NCBI GenBank assembly: GCA_947458275.1 | Contig: CANGYR010000009.1 | Span: forward strand, 60,132 to 124,131 | DNA: 64,000 nucleotides | Origin: Chitinophagaceae bacterium | Lineage (GTDB): Bacteria; Bacteroidota; Bacteroidia; Chitinophagales; Chitinophagaceae | Direction: 5' to 3' | Part shown: positions 17,299 through 26,428 of the stretch, in pieces | Numbering within the stretch: position 1 is the stretch's first letter | Layout of the letters: every line of letters starts with the position of its first letter | Position numbers and translations under genes: made by a program | Notes under the pieces: model-generated | The model's input: only the letters and a program-made list of their open reading frames with translations | Told to the model about the DNA's origin: nothing | Database searches by the model: none

Positions 17299-18008
17299 AA
17301 TTTCAATAAACTTAACTGATGAATAAAATTTACCCTGAAAACATTCTGATCTTCTAATGTCTCAGCTGCATTTCTCCATTGATATATTTTAATATACATC
17401 AGATTACACTGAAATTGCTTATTAAATTTATATCCCATCGCTGCATATAATCTGTTCTGATCAAAAAACTGGTTATTCCCAATATATTCCGGATTTACCA
17501 TTAATTCATCTCCGACTCTTACCATCCAACGACTATGGTTAATAAATTTTTCGAAATCTATTTTATATCGCAATCTGAGAGTAAGATCATGTACAGTGCC
17601 GTTGTCAGCAGACCGCATTGGAAGAAAACGCTCCTCAAGCCTTAGTCTTTGTATAAAATCAGTACGATTAAATTTTCCCATTCTGGTAATATCCTGCCAT
17701 GGCCTCCATTCGTTTCTTAGAGTAAATTGAGTGCTATTGTTAACAGGTACTCCAAACCAACAGAATCCAGCTGCAATCTTGTATTTATCATTCAACTTAT
17801 ACGACAACCCGGATCTAAGTGCAAATAAAAACCAGGATCGGGTAATTTCTTTTGACCTAAACTGAGCATCTGAAAGGACCTCCCAACGGTTATTCAAACG
17901 CAATATATTTTGATAATTCGCCCAAAGAAGGTTGAATCGATCTACTTTTCTTTGAGAAAATAAAAATAAAGGAAAAGCTATCAGTAGTATAAGAAAAAAA
18001 AATCTCAT
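17295..18008 (-). CDS. DUF2490 family protein, predicted outer-membrane beta-barrel (paralogue 2)
   Basis: A 237-residue protein with a signal peptide (MRFFFLILLIAFPLFLFSQR) and a beta-barrel-like body. It shares the layout of the DUF2490 protein at 11946-12698, including the RPWQDI and FFDQNRLYAAMGYKF segments. It is locked between hemB (TAATG overlap at 18008) and the precorrin-2 dehydrogenase gene (ATGA overlap at 17295-17298), so it is made from the siroheme operon. Its function is unknown; a link to uptake or efflux of sulfur compounds is an inference from context only. Confidence 0.82.
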   Translation of the reverse strand: MRFFFLILLIAFPLFLFSQRKVDRFNLLWANYQNILRLNNRWEVLSDAQFRSKEITRSWFLFALRSGLSYKLNDKYKIAAGFCWFGVPVNNSTQFTLRNEWRPWQDITRMGKFNRTDFIQRLRLEERFLPMRSADNGTVHDLTLRLRYKIDFEKFINHSRWMVRVGDELMVNPEYIGNNQFFDQNRLYAAMGYKFNKQFQCNLMYIKIYQWRNAAETLEDQNVFRVNFIHQLSLLKL

Positions 18009-19009
18009 TAATATTCAATTTTGCTAATCCACTCTCTGGCATGTCTGGCCGCATAAGAAATGATAATATCTGCCCCTGCCCTTTTCAATGAAGCCCATAC
18101 TTCGGTGTGGGCCTGTGCCCTTTCTATAAGATTATTCTGTGCAAGCAATTCAATGCTCTGGTACTCTCCGCTTACATGATACGCAGCCAAAGGAACATCC
18201 AGTCCATCCTGATGCAAACGACTGATGATATCCATATAAGTGACCGCCGGTTTTACCATTACAATATCCGCGCCTTCATTGATATCTCTGTAAGTACTTT
18301 TGATAACATCGTTGGGATTGAATGGAGATGCCTGATAAGTCTTTCTGTTTTTAAGATGAGGTGTATTTGAAGGAGATGAGCTGCATGCATCTCGAAATGG
18401 TCCGTAAAATTGCGAACTGAATTTAGCCGAATAACTCATGATGACTACTTTATCATGTCCGGAATTATTCAATGCCTGGCGAATGGCCGCCACCCTCCCG
18501 TCCATCATATCACTAGGTGCCACACAATCTACGCCTGCCTGGGCAAGTGCCGTAGCATATTTGGCCAGTGTTGTCACGGAAGGATCATTCAACACTTCCG
18601 TTTCTTCTGCATTCAATATTCCACAATGGCCGTGTGTAGTGTAAGCACAAAGACATAAATCTGCAGCAATCCATGCACTGTCGGCAAATCTTTTCTTAAT
18701 GGCTCTGACTACTTTGCAGATGAACTCAAAGTCATTAGGGACTTTTTGTTTGAATTTTAAAACAGGAAAAAGAAGAAATTTATTAATCCCTGAAGCCATA
18801 TCGGCTTCTATTCGTGTGATGATGGAAGTTTCTGTGTCAGTAAAAGATTCGTTCAGACTATCTATAGGCGTTGCTTCTGTAGCACCCTGTCCAATAAACA
18901 ACGGTTGAATAAACTGTCGTTCATGCAAGGTGAATCCTGCCGCGAGTTCCCGAACGGCAGCAGACATGCGCAAGCGGCGCTGATTTATAGAATACTTTTT
19001 GCTCTCCAT
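18008..19009 (-). CDS. hemB: Porphobilinogen synthase (delta-aminolevulinic acid dehydratase)
   Basis: A 333-residue enzyme joining two 5-aminolevulinate molecules into porphobilinogen. The Schiff-base lysines are K196 (MSYSAKF) and K253 (IVMVKPA). C119, C121 and C129 (DLCLCAYTTHGHCG) form the zinc site, so this is the Zn-dependent type. The start at 19007-19009 overlaps the end of the hemCD gene by 25 bases, and the stop overlaps the DUF2490 start. It is the second step of the glycine-to-siroheme route coded in this block. Confidence 0.97.
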   Translation of the reverse strand: MESKKYSINQRRLRMSAAVRELAAGFTLHERQFIQPLFIGQGATEATPIDSLNESFTDTETSIITRIEADMASGINKFLLFPVLKFKQKVPNDFEFICKVVRAIKKRFADSAWIAADLCLCAYTTHGHCGILNAEETEVLNDPSVTTLAKYATALAQAGVDCVAPSDMMDGRVAAIRQALNNSGHDKVVIMSYSAKFSSQFYGPFRDACSSSPSNTPHLKNRKTYQASPFNPNDVIKSTYRDINEGADIVMVKPAVTYMDIISRLHQDGLDVPLAAYHVSGEYQSIELLAQNNLIERAQAHTEVWASLKRAGADIIISYAARHAREWISKIEY

Positions 19010-20505
19010 GCATTGAATACTTTAATCGCAGGAATCACTATAGGTAAAATACCTGCCTCCCTCAACAGCCGGGCTGTTTTACCCGGTAAACAAATATGAT
19101 GAGCGTTTGTTTTTGCCAAACGACCATAATGCAAAAATTGCTGATAACTTGTCCAGAATACCGCATCCGCAACAGCCAATTCGGCAAGAGCCGCTTCAGG
19201 AAGCTGAGGATGTAATTCATACAATCCGGATGCAAGATACCCCTCTTTCTGCCAGTTTAACGCTGAATGGGAATTAGTTAGTATATGTACTGAGGAAGAT
19301 TTTGTAGATATTAGTGGAGAATTCAAGGTTGACGTGAGATTATTTAAGCCAAGGCCATCTGCACATCCCTCTACCCAACAGCCTGCTTTTGACAAGGCAT
19401 ACCAGGTTTTTGTTCCTGCAGCCCAAACGCGTTTGTTTTTAAGTAATTCCGACACTCCGGATACCTGCAATATTTTATGCGAAGCCACAAAAACAACATC
19501 TTCTTTAATTTCAACAGGATTGTCAACATAACTATACCCGAAAAAATCCTTCATGTAATCGGTGGTGGAAAAAATATTCCAGTCTTCATTGATGGCTGAG
19601 AAATCGGCATGCCATTCAGAAAATGCTGTGCCGTCTGACTGCTGTCCGGATAAATAAGTAAATCCAACGCTATCCGCCAGATTGATTTTTACCGCACCGA
19701 AAGCCTGCGAACAACCATAACCGTGATGTACAGCATATTTTCTTTCGGTGGCTATATCTAGTGTAATCTTTTCATCTGTGAGTTGCTTTAGCAGCGCTAC
19801 TGCATCTTTGTTGGATGCAACTGTCTCCGCAACAATAGCGCCCTGGCCCGTTGCAGGTGTACACTCAATCAGCGGCAAGATCATTTTCTTTTTATCAGAA
19901 AGCAATCGAGTTAATTCATCTTTTGCTTCGGGATGTTTCAATAATCTGTTTAAGCCCGCAACAGCCAATACCACTCCATCAAAATCACCTCCGCTTAGTT
20001 GTTGCAATCTGCGTTCCACATTTCCTCTAATAGAAACCGCTTCCACTTTGGCAGAATTACCCGCAACTATTGGCAAAGCTTTTTGCAAAAACTCCATCGC
20101 CATCACAGCACGACGCGGAGAAGATGTACCCATACGAATGATTTCTCCGTTAGCAATCTTATCCATTACATCAGCATTAAACAAAGCGACATCCCTGCAA
20201 TCATCTCTGTCAATGACACCATACAAACTATTGGCAAAAAAATCCGGACTACCCACATCCTTCATTGAATGAACTGCAAAGTCGGCAATACCTTCATGCA
20301 GTGCTTCCTGAATGGCTTTGGTGAAAAAATCCTTCCCTTCCAACAGATGCAAAGGCGTAGACAGATTTTTATCTCCTGCAGACTCGCGCACCACAATTTC
20401 AAACTGCAATGATGGATCAACAGCCCTCGCCTTCTCTATAAAGAGATTGGCCTGTGCCATTGATAGCCAGGAACCTCTGCATGATATTTTAAATGTTTTG
20501 TTCAA
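18985..20505 (-). CDS. hemC: Fused porphobilinogen deaminase / uroporphyrinogen-III synthase-like protein (HemC-HemD)
   Basis: About 506 residues. Residues 1-310 are HemC: FKISCRGSWLSMAQANLF, AVHSMKDV with catalytic D83, SIRGNVERRL, and the dipyrromethane-cofactor cysteine C265 in HHGYGCSQAFG. Residues about 330-506 have the size and pattern of a HemD domain (FVASHKILQVSGVSELLKNK; a terminal FWTSYQQFLHYG...ICLPGKTARLLREAGI), but HemD is poorly conserved, so this half is less certain. The start is unclear. No suitable ATG exists, so I use TTG at 20503-20505; another TTG at 20529 is possible. The upstream frame runs into a repeat. Confidence 0.87.
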   Translation of the reverse strand: MNKTFKISCRGSWLSMAQANLFIEKARAVDPSLQFEIVVRESAGDKNLSTPLHLLEGKDFFTKAIQEALHEGIADFAVHSMKDVGSPDFFANSLYGVIDRDDCRDVALFNADVMDKIANGEIIRMGTSSPRRAVMAMEFLQKALPIVAGNSAKVEAVSIRGNVERRLQQLSGGDFDGVVLAVAGLNRLLKHPEAKDELTRLLSDKKKMILPLIECTPATGQGAIVAETVASNKDAVALLKQLTDEKITLDIATERKYAVHHGYGCSQAFGAVKINLADSVGFTYLSGQQSDGTAFSEWHADFSAINEDWNIFSTTDYMKDFFGYSYVDNPVEIKEDVVFVASHKILQVSGVSELLKNKRVWAAGTKTWYALSKAGCWVEGCADGLGLNNLTSTLNSPLISTKSSSVHILTNSHSALNWQKEGYLASGLYELHPQLPEAALAELAVADAVFWTSYQQFLHYGRLAKTNAHHICLPGKTARLLREAGILPIVIPAIKVFNAWRAKSIL

Positions 20506-20536
20506 ATTTATTTTTATTCCATTTTTCAAATTTGCT

Positions 20537-20633
20537 ACCTCCCCCAACCCCTCCGAAGGAGGGAAGTTTATTCGCTATTTAATCGGCACAAATCCACATC
20601 TCCAAATTTCCACATCTCCAAATCTTCAAATTT
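20537..20633. repeat. CCTCCCCCAACCCCTCC hairpin and CACATCT decamer repeats
   Basis: The element at 20537-20568 contains CCCTCCGAAGGAGGG, a hairpin of the same type as at 8500. It is followed by the CCACATCTCCAAATCTTCAAA tract, which continues into the end of the ALAS gene (20634-20669). Confidence 0.75.
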
Positions 20634-21884
20634 TCACATCTCCAAATTTTCCACATCTTCACATCTCCTAATCATTAATTCATATTTACCCATAACAACC
20701 TCCAAAGCTTTTGCCAATTCCTGAATATGTTCTTTTGTATATCTAGTGCCAGCGGTTATGCGCAATGAAGCCATACCCTTAGGTACAGTTGGATAAAATA
20801 CCGGCTGAATATAAATACCATACGATTCCAATAAATCTTTGGCTACGGATTTACATACATTCTCATCTCCGATGAGTACACGGGTAATATGCGATTGATT
20901 CTTATGAAATGGAATTCCTCTGTGTTCAAGCGCCCTGCGAATATCAATCACCGTATCAGAGAATATATCTCTCAATTCATCAGCATTCCTTAGCAGTTCA
21001 ATACTTTTTTGTGCAGCCGCACAAATGCCAGGCGCTAAAGAAGTAGTGAAAATAAATCCGGAGCCAAAACTCCTGATCGCATCTGTCATCAACGCATCTG
21101 CGGCAATATATCCTCCCATCACACCAAAACCTTTAGCCAGCGTGCCGTTGATGATATCAATTTTATTCTGTACTCCTGCAGCCGAGGCTATTCCTGCTCC
21201 GCCCTGGCCATACATTCCCACAGCATGAACCTCGTCTATATAAGTGAGCGCATTGAATCTTTTAGCGAGGGCAATTATTTCTGCTACAGGTGCCACATCA
21301 CCACTGATGGAGTAAACAGACTCGAAAACAATTATTTTCGGAACAGATGAATTGTAAGAAGAAAGCAATTCCTCTAAATGAGACAAATCGTTGTGATTGA
21401 AAATTTCCTTTTTACCTCCCGATCCTCGTATGCCTTCAATGATGGAAGCATGATTTTCTTCATCAGAAAAGAAAACCAGCTCCGGGAAAATTTTCCCCAG
21501 CGTAGACAAAACAGTTACATTGGCAAGATAGGCCCCGTTGAATAACAACGCCGCTTCTTTTTGATGCAAAGCAGCCAGTGTTTTTTCCAGCTCAACATGG
21601 TGAATGGTAGTGCCGGAAATATTTCTTGTGCCTCCACTCCCCACTCCGGAATCTGCCGTCACGCTACATTGTGCCTCAATCACTTCCGGATGCAGCCCCA
21701 TACTCAGGTAATCATTACTGCACCAGTTCACCGCAGCAGAAAGCACTCCTTTTTCATTTCTATATAAAAAGGAGGGGTATGTTTCCGCCAGTCTTTCCGT
21801 CTCCAGAAACTGACGATACCCTCCTGAAAGCTTGAGCGCTTCTAGTTTTTGCTGAATGACAGTATGATAATTGAATGGATGCAA
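20634..21884 (-). CDS. hemA: 5-aminolevulinate synthase (Shemin pathway)
   Basis: A 416-residue alpha-oxoamine synthase that condenses glycine and succinyl-CoA. Signatures set it apart from BioF and [13 protein letters not shown] near residue 23, [47 protein letters not shown], and [20 protein letters not shown] with the PLP lysine K251. The start is six bases from the cysI stop, so it is in the sulfite reductase operon. The last 12 or so residues (from [13 protein letters not shown]) come from the CACATCT-type repeat, a repeat-derived tail. Many Bacteroidota use the C5 route instead, so transfer is possible. Confidence 0.93.
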   Translation of the reverse strand: MHPFNYHTVIQQKLEALKLSGGYRQFLETERLAETYPSFLYRNEKGVLSAAVNWCSNDYLSMGLHPEVIEAQCSVTADSGVGSGGTRNISGTTIHHVELEKTLAALHQKEAALLFNGAYLANVTVLSTLGKIFPELVFFSDEENHASIIEGIRGSGGKKEIFNHNDLSHLEELLSSYNSSVPKIIVFESVYSISGDVAPVAEIIALAKRFNALTYIDEVHAVGMYGQGGAGIASAAGVQNKIDIINGTLAKGFGVMGGYIAADALMTDAIRSFGSGFIFTTSLAPGICAAAQKSIELLRNADELRDIFSDTVIDIRRALEHRGIPFHKNQSHITRVLIGDENVCKSVAKDLLESYGIYIQPVFYPTVPKGMASLRITAGTRYTKEHIQELAKALEVVMGKYELMIRRCEDVENLEM

Positions 21885-21890
21885 CTATGA

Positions 21891-23570
21891 TTAATTTAGG
21901 TTACCCAGAATTTCTCTGTTGGTAAAATCTCCGAATGTCTCGCCGGATTTACGCTTTTTAACGTAAGTGCCGAATAAGCTATCCAGTTCCTTCAGTATAT
22001 TTTCTTCGTTCAAATTTTCTTTGTATTTAGTATTTAATCTCTGTCCTATTCTATCTCCACCAATATGCAGGTTATACAAACCCGGTCCGGTTCCTATCAA
22101 TGCAATTTCAGCTGCATAAGGTCTGGCGCATCCATTGGGACAACCGGTCATACGCAAGACGATCCCTTCATTTTCCAGTCCGTGTTTAGCCAGAACGGGC
22201 TCCGTTAGACTGATTAAAGTAGGCAGATAGCGCTGCGCTTCGGCCAAAGCGAGCGGACAAGTAGGCAGGGCCACACATGCCAGAGAATTTTTTCTGACCG
22301 CACCGGCATTTTTCGTGTGCGCGTCTATGTTATGTTCATCCAGAATTTTCTGAACGATTTTTTTATCTTTTTCCTTTACGTCTCCCAGTATCAGATGCTG
22401 ATTGGCAGTAAACCTGAACAGCACTTTTCCGGTCTCAGCTACTTTAAGCAAACCGGTTTTGAGATTGACTCCATTTTCATCTGTAACACGACCATTTTCA
22501 ATGAAAACAGTATAATGCCAGTTTCCTTTATCATCTTTTTCCCATCCATATACATCTCTTCTTTCAGTGAATGTAAATGGTCTTGGCGCCTCCAGTTTGA
22601 ATCCGGCGCGCTTTTCCACCTCTTCTCTGTAGGCATCTGCGCCCATGCGGTCAACGGTATATTTTAATCTGGCAAGTTTTCTGTCGGTACGATTTCCAAA
22701 ATCACGTTGTACCGTTACAATTTCATAGACTGCTTTTAATAGCTTTTCTTCTGTGTCGGCGAACCCGATGACTGTACCCAAACGAGCGTACGTCTCTGCG
22801 TTACCGTGAGTAGTTGACAAACCTCCGCCAATAGCGATATTAAAACCGGCGAGTTTTCCATTTTCAACGATGGCAATCAGTCCGATGTCATTGGTAAAAA
22901 CATCCGTATCGTTATTGGGTGGTATAGCGATACCTATTTTGAATTTACGAGGAAGGTATCTATCCTGATACAATGGATCAACCTCTGCCTCTTTATCAGT
23001 CAGCTTTTCGCCATCAAGCCATATTTCATAGTATGCTTTTGTCTTAGGCATCAGCAGGCGACTGATTTTATCGGCATATACATCCACCGCTTCGTGTATA
23101 GAAGTATCCTGAATATAAGCACTGGATGTTACGTTTCTGTTGATATCACCACAAGTAGCAATTGAATCCAATTCAGCCGCATTAAAATCGCTGATCACCG
23201 GCTTGATAGATGATTTAAGAATACCGTGCAGTTGTATTGTCTGACGCGTAGTGATTTTAATTACTCCCGTACTGTATCTGTCGGCGATTTCATTCATCTT
23301 CACCCATTTATCCGCAGGTAAAAATCCTCCCGGCAATCTCAACCGAATCATATAGGAATACAGACGCTCCAGTTTCTTTTCAGCGCGCTCCTCCCTTCTG
23401 TCTCTGTCGTCCTGCTGATACATGCCATGAAATTTTATCACCGCCTGATCATCCTCACGGATAGCACCGGTTTCTTCATCACGCAGACTTTCCTTTATGG
23501 TCCCTCTAAGGCCATCACTTTTTACTTTGATGTGCTCAACGGCGGAGAGTTTTGATTTATCTGTAGACAT
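21891..23570 (-). CDS. cysI: Assimilatory sulfite reductase hemoprotein (beta) subunit
   Basis: A 559-residue nitrite/sulfite reductase-type protein that reduces sulfite to sulfide at a siroheme/4Fe-4S centre. The cluster cysteines are in CVALPTCPLALAEAQ and TGCPNGCARPY. Siroheme-contact regions are the basic RLPGGFLPADKWV segment and ITTRQTIQLHGILKS. I start at the ATG at 23568-23570 (MSTDKSKLSAVEH), because an upstream in-frame ATG would translate a TTTGTGG repeat. Partner CysJ is encoded upstream; siroheme genes follow directly. Confidence 0.95.
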   Translation of the reverse strand: MSTDKSKLSAVEHIKVKSDGLRGTIKESLRDEETGAIREDDQAVIKFHGMYQQDDRDRREERAEKKLERLYSYMIRLRLPGGFLPADKWVKMNEIADRYSTGVIKITTRQTIQLHGILKSSIKPVISDFNAAELDSIATCGDINRNVTSSAYIQDTSIHEAVDVYADKISRLLMPKTKAYYEIWLDGEKLTDKEAEVDPLYQDRYLPRKFKIGIAIPPNNDTDVFTNDIGLIAIVENGKLAGFNIAIGGGLSTTHGNAETYARLGTVIGFADTEEKLLKAVYEIVTVQRDFGNRTDRKLARLKYTVDRMGADAYREEVEKRAGFKLEAPRPFTFTERRDVYGWEKDDKGNWHYTVFIENGRVTDENGVNLKTGLLKVAETGKVLFRFTANQHLILGDVKEKDKKIVQKILDEHNIDAHTKNAGAVRKNSLACVALPTCPLALAEAQRYLPTLISLTEPVLAKHGLENEGIVLRMTGCPNGCARPYAAEIALIGTGPGLYNLHIGGDRIGQRLNTKYKENLNEENILKELDSLFGTYVKKRKSGETFGDFTNREILGNLN

Positions 23571-23576
23571 TTTTTG

Positions 23577-23760
23577 TTTGTGGTTTGTGGTTTGTGGTTT
23601 ATTGTTTGTTGTTTGTCTGTGGTTTATTGTTTGTGGTTTGTTGTTGGTGGCTTCGGTTATCATCATTTCTCTTAAAGATTTTTGATAATAAATGTTTAGG
23701 ATTCATTTGAAGCGTAATCCTAACCACAAACCAAAAACTACAAACCCCAAACGACGCGCA
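23577..23760. repeat. TTTGTGG / CCACAAA inverted repeat tracts between cysJ and cysI
   Basis: Positions 23577-23650 repeat TTTGTGGTTTGTGGTTTATT. Positions 23715-23745 carry the complement, CCACAAACCAAAAACTAC. The two could pair into a long imperfect hairpin within the cysJ-cysI transcript. Confidence 0.7.
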
Positions 23761-23763
23761 GCG

Positions 23764-25470
23764 TCAATACACATCCTTCTCATACCTTCCCGCCTCTTCC
23801 AGTTGATGCAGATATGCTTTCGCTCCTGCTTCATCGAGTTTGCCTTCTTTTGCAATAATTTCCAAAAGCGTTTGCTCTACCTGAACGCTCATCGGGTCTT
23901 TGCTGCCGCAGACAAAGAAGTAGGCGCCATCCTGCAACCACTGATACAATTCAGCGGAATATTCCAGCATGCGATGTTGTACATATACTTTTTGTTCTTG
24001 GTCTCTGGAGAATGCTACTGACAATTTTGTTAGCAATCCCGTAGAAAGCCATTCCTGAATTTCAGTTTGATACAGAAAGTCTGTGACAAAATGTTGTTCT
24101 CCAAAAAACAGCCAGTTTTTTCCTGAGGCTCCTGTTGCGGAGCGTTCGTGTAAAAATGAACGGAAAGCAGCAATGCCGGTACCGGGACCTACCATGATCA
24201 TCGGCTTACTTTCATCCGGCAATCTGAAACGTCTGTTGGGTTGTATGAAAAACTGTATGGTCTGACCTACAGAGAATTCTGATAAATACGAAGAGCAAAG
24301 TCCAAAACGCTCTTGATTGTCTATAATGAACTCATCTTTCAAAACAGTCAGATGTACTTCGTCCGGCTGAGCTGCAGGAGAAGAAGCAATGGTATACAAT
24401 CTCGGTGCCAATGCATTCAGATTAGGCAAAATAGATTCAAACACAGACGCATCCTTAACAGGATAAATGCGGAGCAGTTCCGACAAATCCATGCGTGTTT
24501 TAGGAATGTCATGTCCGGTTGCCTGGGCATATATTCCTACTTGTTTTTCTGTGAGATACAAGAGATTCACTTTGTTGGTAAGCAAATCTCTGATCGTGTA
24601 TTCAGCATTTTTATAAGTAACGGTCTTGTTGCCATCGGCACCCGACAGTTCAATAATTTGATTGACCAAAACATCCGCATTTTTTGGCACAATACCGGCG
24701 GAATCACCGCAAATGTATTGTACACCGGATGCTTCGAGTTCGATGTGCCAGGTTTCTTTGTTTGATCCGCGGTCGTTTAGATTGACTTTACCCACAATGG
24801 TTCCCTCATAAATCTGACGACCGGTTTTTTTTGCAGGAGCTGCTGCAGGGGCTGCGACAACTGTCGACGACTGAGCATGCCCATTAGACTTCAATGTTTC
24901 CAATGCACGACTTATCCAGGTATTGGCATCTGCTTCAAAATCGACATCACATTTTTGTATGGGCAATAGTTGTTTCGCTCCTCTTAATTTCAACTGCTCA
25001 TCTACCTCTTCACCTGTTTTGCAGAAAAGCGGATAAGCGGTATCTCCCAAAGCTAAAACACTGTAGTTGAGTACCTCGAGCTTTGCGTCGGTAGCGTGTA
25101 AATGATCGTAGAATTTTTTTGCGGCAGCGGGCGGCTCCCCGTCACCATGAGTACTAACAATAACGAATAAATGCTTTTCTTTACCCAAATCATTCAATCG
25201 ATACTGGTCCATGGAGGCCACTTTTGGTGTAATGCCATTTTCACGGGCCTTGGCAGCAAAGCTCAATGCCAGTTTTTTGGCATTACCGGTTTCAGTACCG
25301 TACAGTAAGGTGATTTTATCTACTGCAGTTCCGTTAGATGCCGGAGTAACCGCTGCAGGCTGTGAACCGGCAACAAGCGCATTGAGATACCCATTCATCC
25401 AAATCAGCTCTTCTTTTGTAGCGCTGTTCAGCAGTTTTAAAAAATCGTTATGTTTTTGTTCAGGCAACAT
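23764..25470 (-). CDS. cysJ: Sulfite reductase flavoprotein (alpha) subunit
   Basis: A 568-residue diflavin reductase that passes electrons from NADPH to CysI. Residues 52-195 are the flavodoxin-like FMN domain (LLYGTETGNAKKLA; VSTHGDGEPPAAAKKFYDHL). An Ala/Pro linker lies near 205-215. The FAD domain has RLYTIASSP and GLCSSYLSE. The NADPH domain has MVGPGTGIAAFRSFLHER and the C-terminal VYVQHRM...FFVCGSKDPMS, ending in the aromatic Tyr typical of the family. The order cobA-cysJ-cysI-ALAS on one strand places cofactor and enzyme genes in one unit. Confidence 0.95.
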   Translation of the reverse strand: MLPEQKHNDFLKLLNSATKEELIWMNGYLNALVAGSQPAAVTPASNGTAVDKITLLYGTETGNAKKLALSFAAKARENGITPKVASMDQYRLNDLGKEKHLFVIVSTHGDGEPPAAAKKFYDHLHATDAKLEVLNYSVLALGDTAYPLFCKTGEEVDEQLKLRGAKQLLPIQKCDVDFEADANTWISRALETLKSNGHAQSSTVVAAPAAAPAKKTGRQIYEGTIVGKVNLNDRGSNKETWHIELEASGVQYICGDSAGIVPKNADVLVNQIIELSGADGNKTVTYKNAEYTIRDLLTNKVNLLYLTEKQVGIYAQATGHDIPKTRMDLSELLRIYPVKDASVFESILPNLNALAPRLYTIASSPAAQPDEVHLTVLKDEFIIDNQERFGLCSSYLSEFSVGQTIQFFIQPNRRFRLPDESKPMIMVGPGTGIAAFRSFLHERSATGASGKNWLFFGEQHFVTDFLYQTEIQEWLSTGLLTKLSVAFSRDQEQKVYVQHRMLEYSAELYQWLQDGAYFFVCGSKDPMSVQVEQTLLEIIAKEGKLDEAGAKAYLHQLEEAGRYEKDVY

Positions 25471-25485
25471 ATGTTGATGTTAAGT

Positions 25486-26286
25486 TTAATCCAATACAGT
25501 AAAATAATCAGCTTTTGTATTTGACAGTTGTTTTGTTGAATACTCTCTGTGCAAAGCCACCGTTTTTCCAATCACCAGCAAGGCGGGCATCGCAACCGGC
25601 TCTTTCAGGGCCTCTGTATCCAATGATGTGAAATCAAAAATTTTCACCTCCTGAAAGGGCGTAGTGGCCTGTGAAATAACGGCAATAGATTTCGTTTGAT
25701 CTATACCGTTATCTTTCAATAAAATGGCTACATCATACAAAGAACTGGCGCTCATATAAAACACCAGGGTATCATCTGTGTGAGCCAACTCCTTCCAGTA
25801 ATCAATGGGTATATCTACCGTTTCGCATACAGTAAGAAAACGAACCGCTGTAGCATGACCGCGCGCTGTTAGTGGCAAAAAGGCAGACGCCGAAGCTCCT
25901 GACGCTGCTGTTATTCCCGGCACCAGTTCAAATGGAATATTATTCGCTTTGAGGGATTGCATCTCATCCAGTACATTGGAAAAAAATGCCACATCCCCAC
26001 CCTTCAGTCTCACCACTTTCTTTCCTTCCAAAGCATATTTGACAATCAGCTCATTGATAGAAGCCTGAGGTACAGAAGATTTTTTATGGTATTGCTTTCC
26101 CACAAATACTATCTCTGTACCCGGCTTAATATATTTATCCAAAATATCCTGACTTACCAGTCTGTCTGTCAACACCACTTCGGCCTCTTGTAAATAGCGT
26201 ACAGCCTTTACCGTTATGAGCTCGGGATCTCCGCAGCCCGCTCCGGCAATGATGACTGTATGTATGACATTTTGATTAGTAATCAT
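25486..26286 (-). CDS. cobA: Uroporphyrinogen-III C-methyltransferase (SUMT)
   Basis: A 266-residue SAM-dependent methylase that turns uroporphyrinogen III into precorrin-2, the branch step to siroheme. It shows the glycine-rich start IAGAGCGDPELITVKAVRYL, the VRLKGGDVAFFSNVLDEM segment and VPGITAASGASASAFLPLTA. It lacks the CysG N-terminal domain, which is encoded at 16711-17298. It lies 15 bases upstream of cysJ, consistent with one operon. Confidence 0.94.
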   Translation of the reverse strand: MITNQNVIHTVIIAGAGCGDPELITVKAVRYLQEAEVVLTDRLVSQDILDKYIKPGTEIVFVGKQYHKKSSVPQASINELIVKYALEGKKVVRLKGGDVAFFSNVLDEMQSLKANNIPFELVPGITAASGASASAFLPLTARGHATAVRFLTVCETVDIPIDYWKELAHTDDTLVFYMSASSLYDVAILLKDNGIDQTKSIAVISQATTPFQEVKIFDFTSLDTEALKEPVAMPALLVIGKTVALHREYSTKQLSNTKADYFTVLD

Positions 26287-26329
26287 GATACTTATATAAA
26301 TAACATTTCAGCTCTTGTATTATACTGTC

Positions 26330-26375
26330 TCTCACCTCACCCCCAACCCCCTCTCCAAAGGAGAAGGGGCTCTGG
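26330..26375. repeat. CTCACCCCCAACCCCCTCTCC-type repeat
   Basis: A copy of the element seen near 8500-8570, with arms CCCCCTCTCC and GGAGAAGGGG around CAAA. It lies in the 142-bp gap between cobA and cysK. Confidence 0.75.
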
Positions 26376-26428
26376 CAGCCAACAAATTAGTTGATCAAAC
26401 ATTTACGTTAACCAAACTATCTAAAAAT

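Noticed and set aside
20634..21884. 8-amino-7-oxononanoate synthase (BioF) or glycine C-acetyltransferase (KBL)
   Set aside because: The motifs [12 protein letters not shown] and [12 protein letters not shown] are specific to 5-aminolevulinate synthase, and the neighbours are hem genes.
23571..23666. Longer N-terminus for CysI
   Set aside because: The extra 32 residues (TNNKPQTINHRQTTNNKPQT-like) are a translated TTTGTGG repeat, not protein sequence.
22317..24765. Plus-strand frames within cysI and cysJ
   Set aside because: Antisense to conserved sulfite reductase subunits; composition is that of shadow frames.
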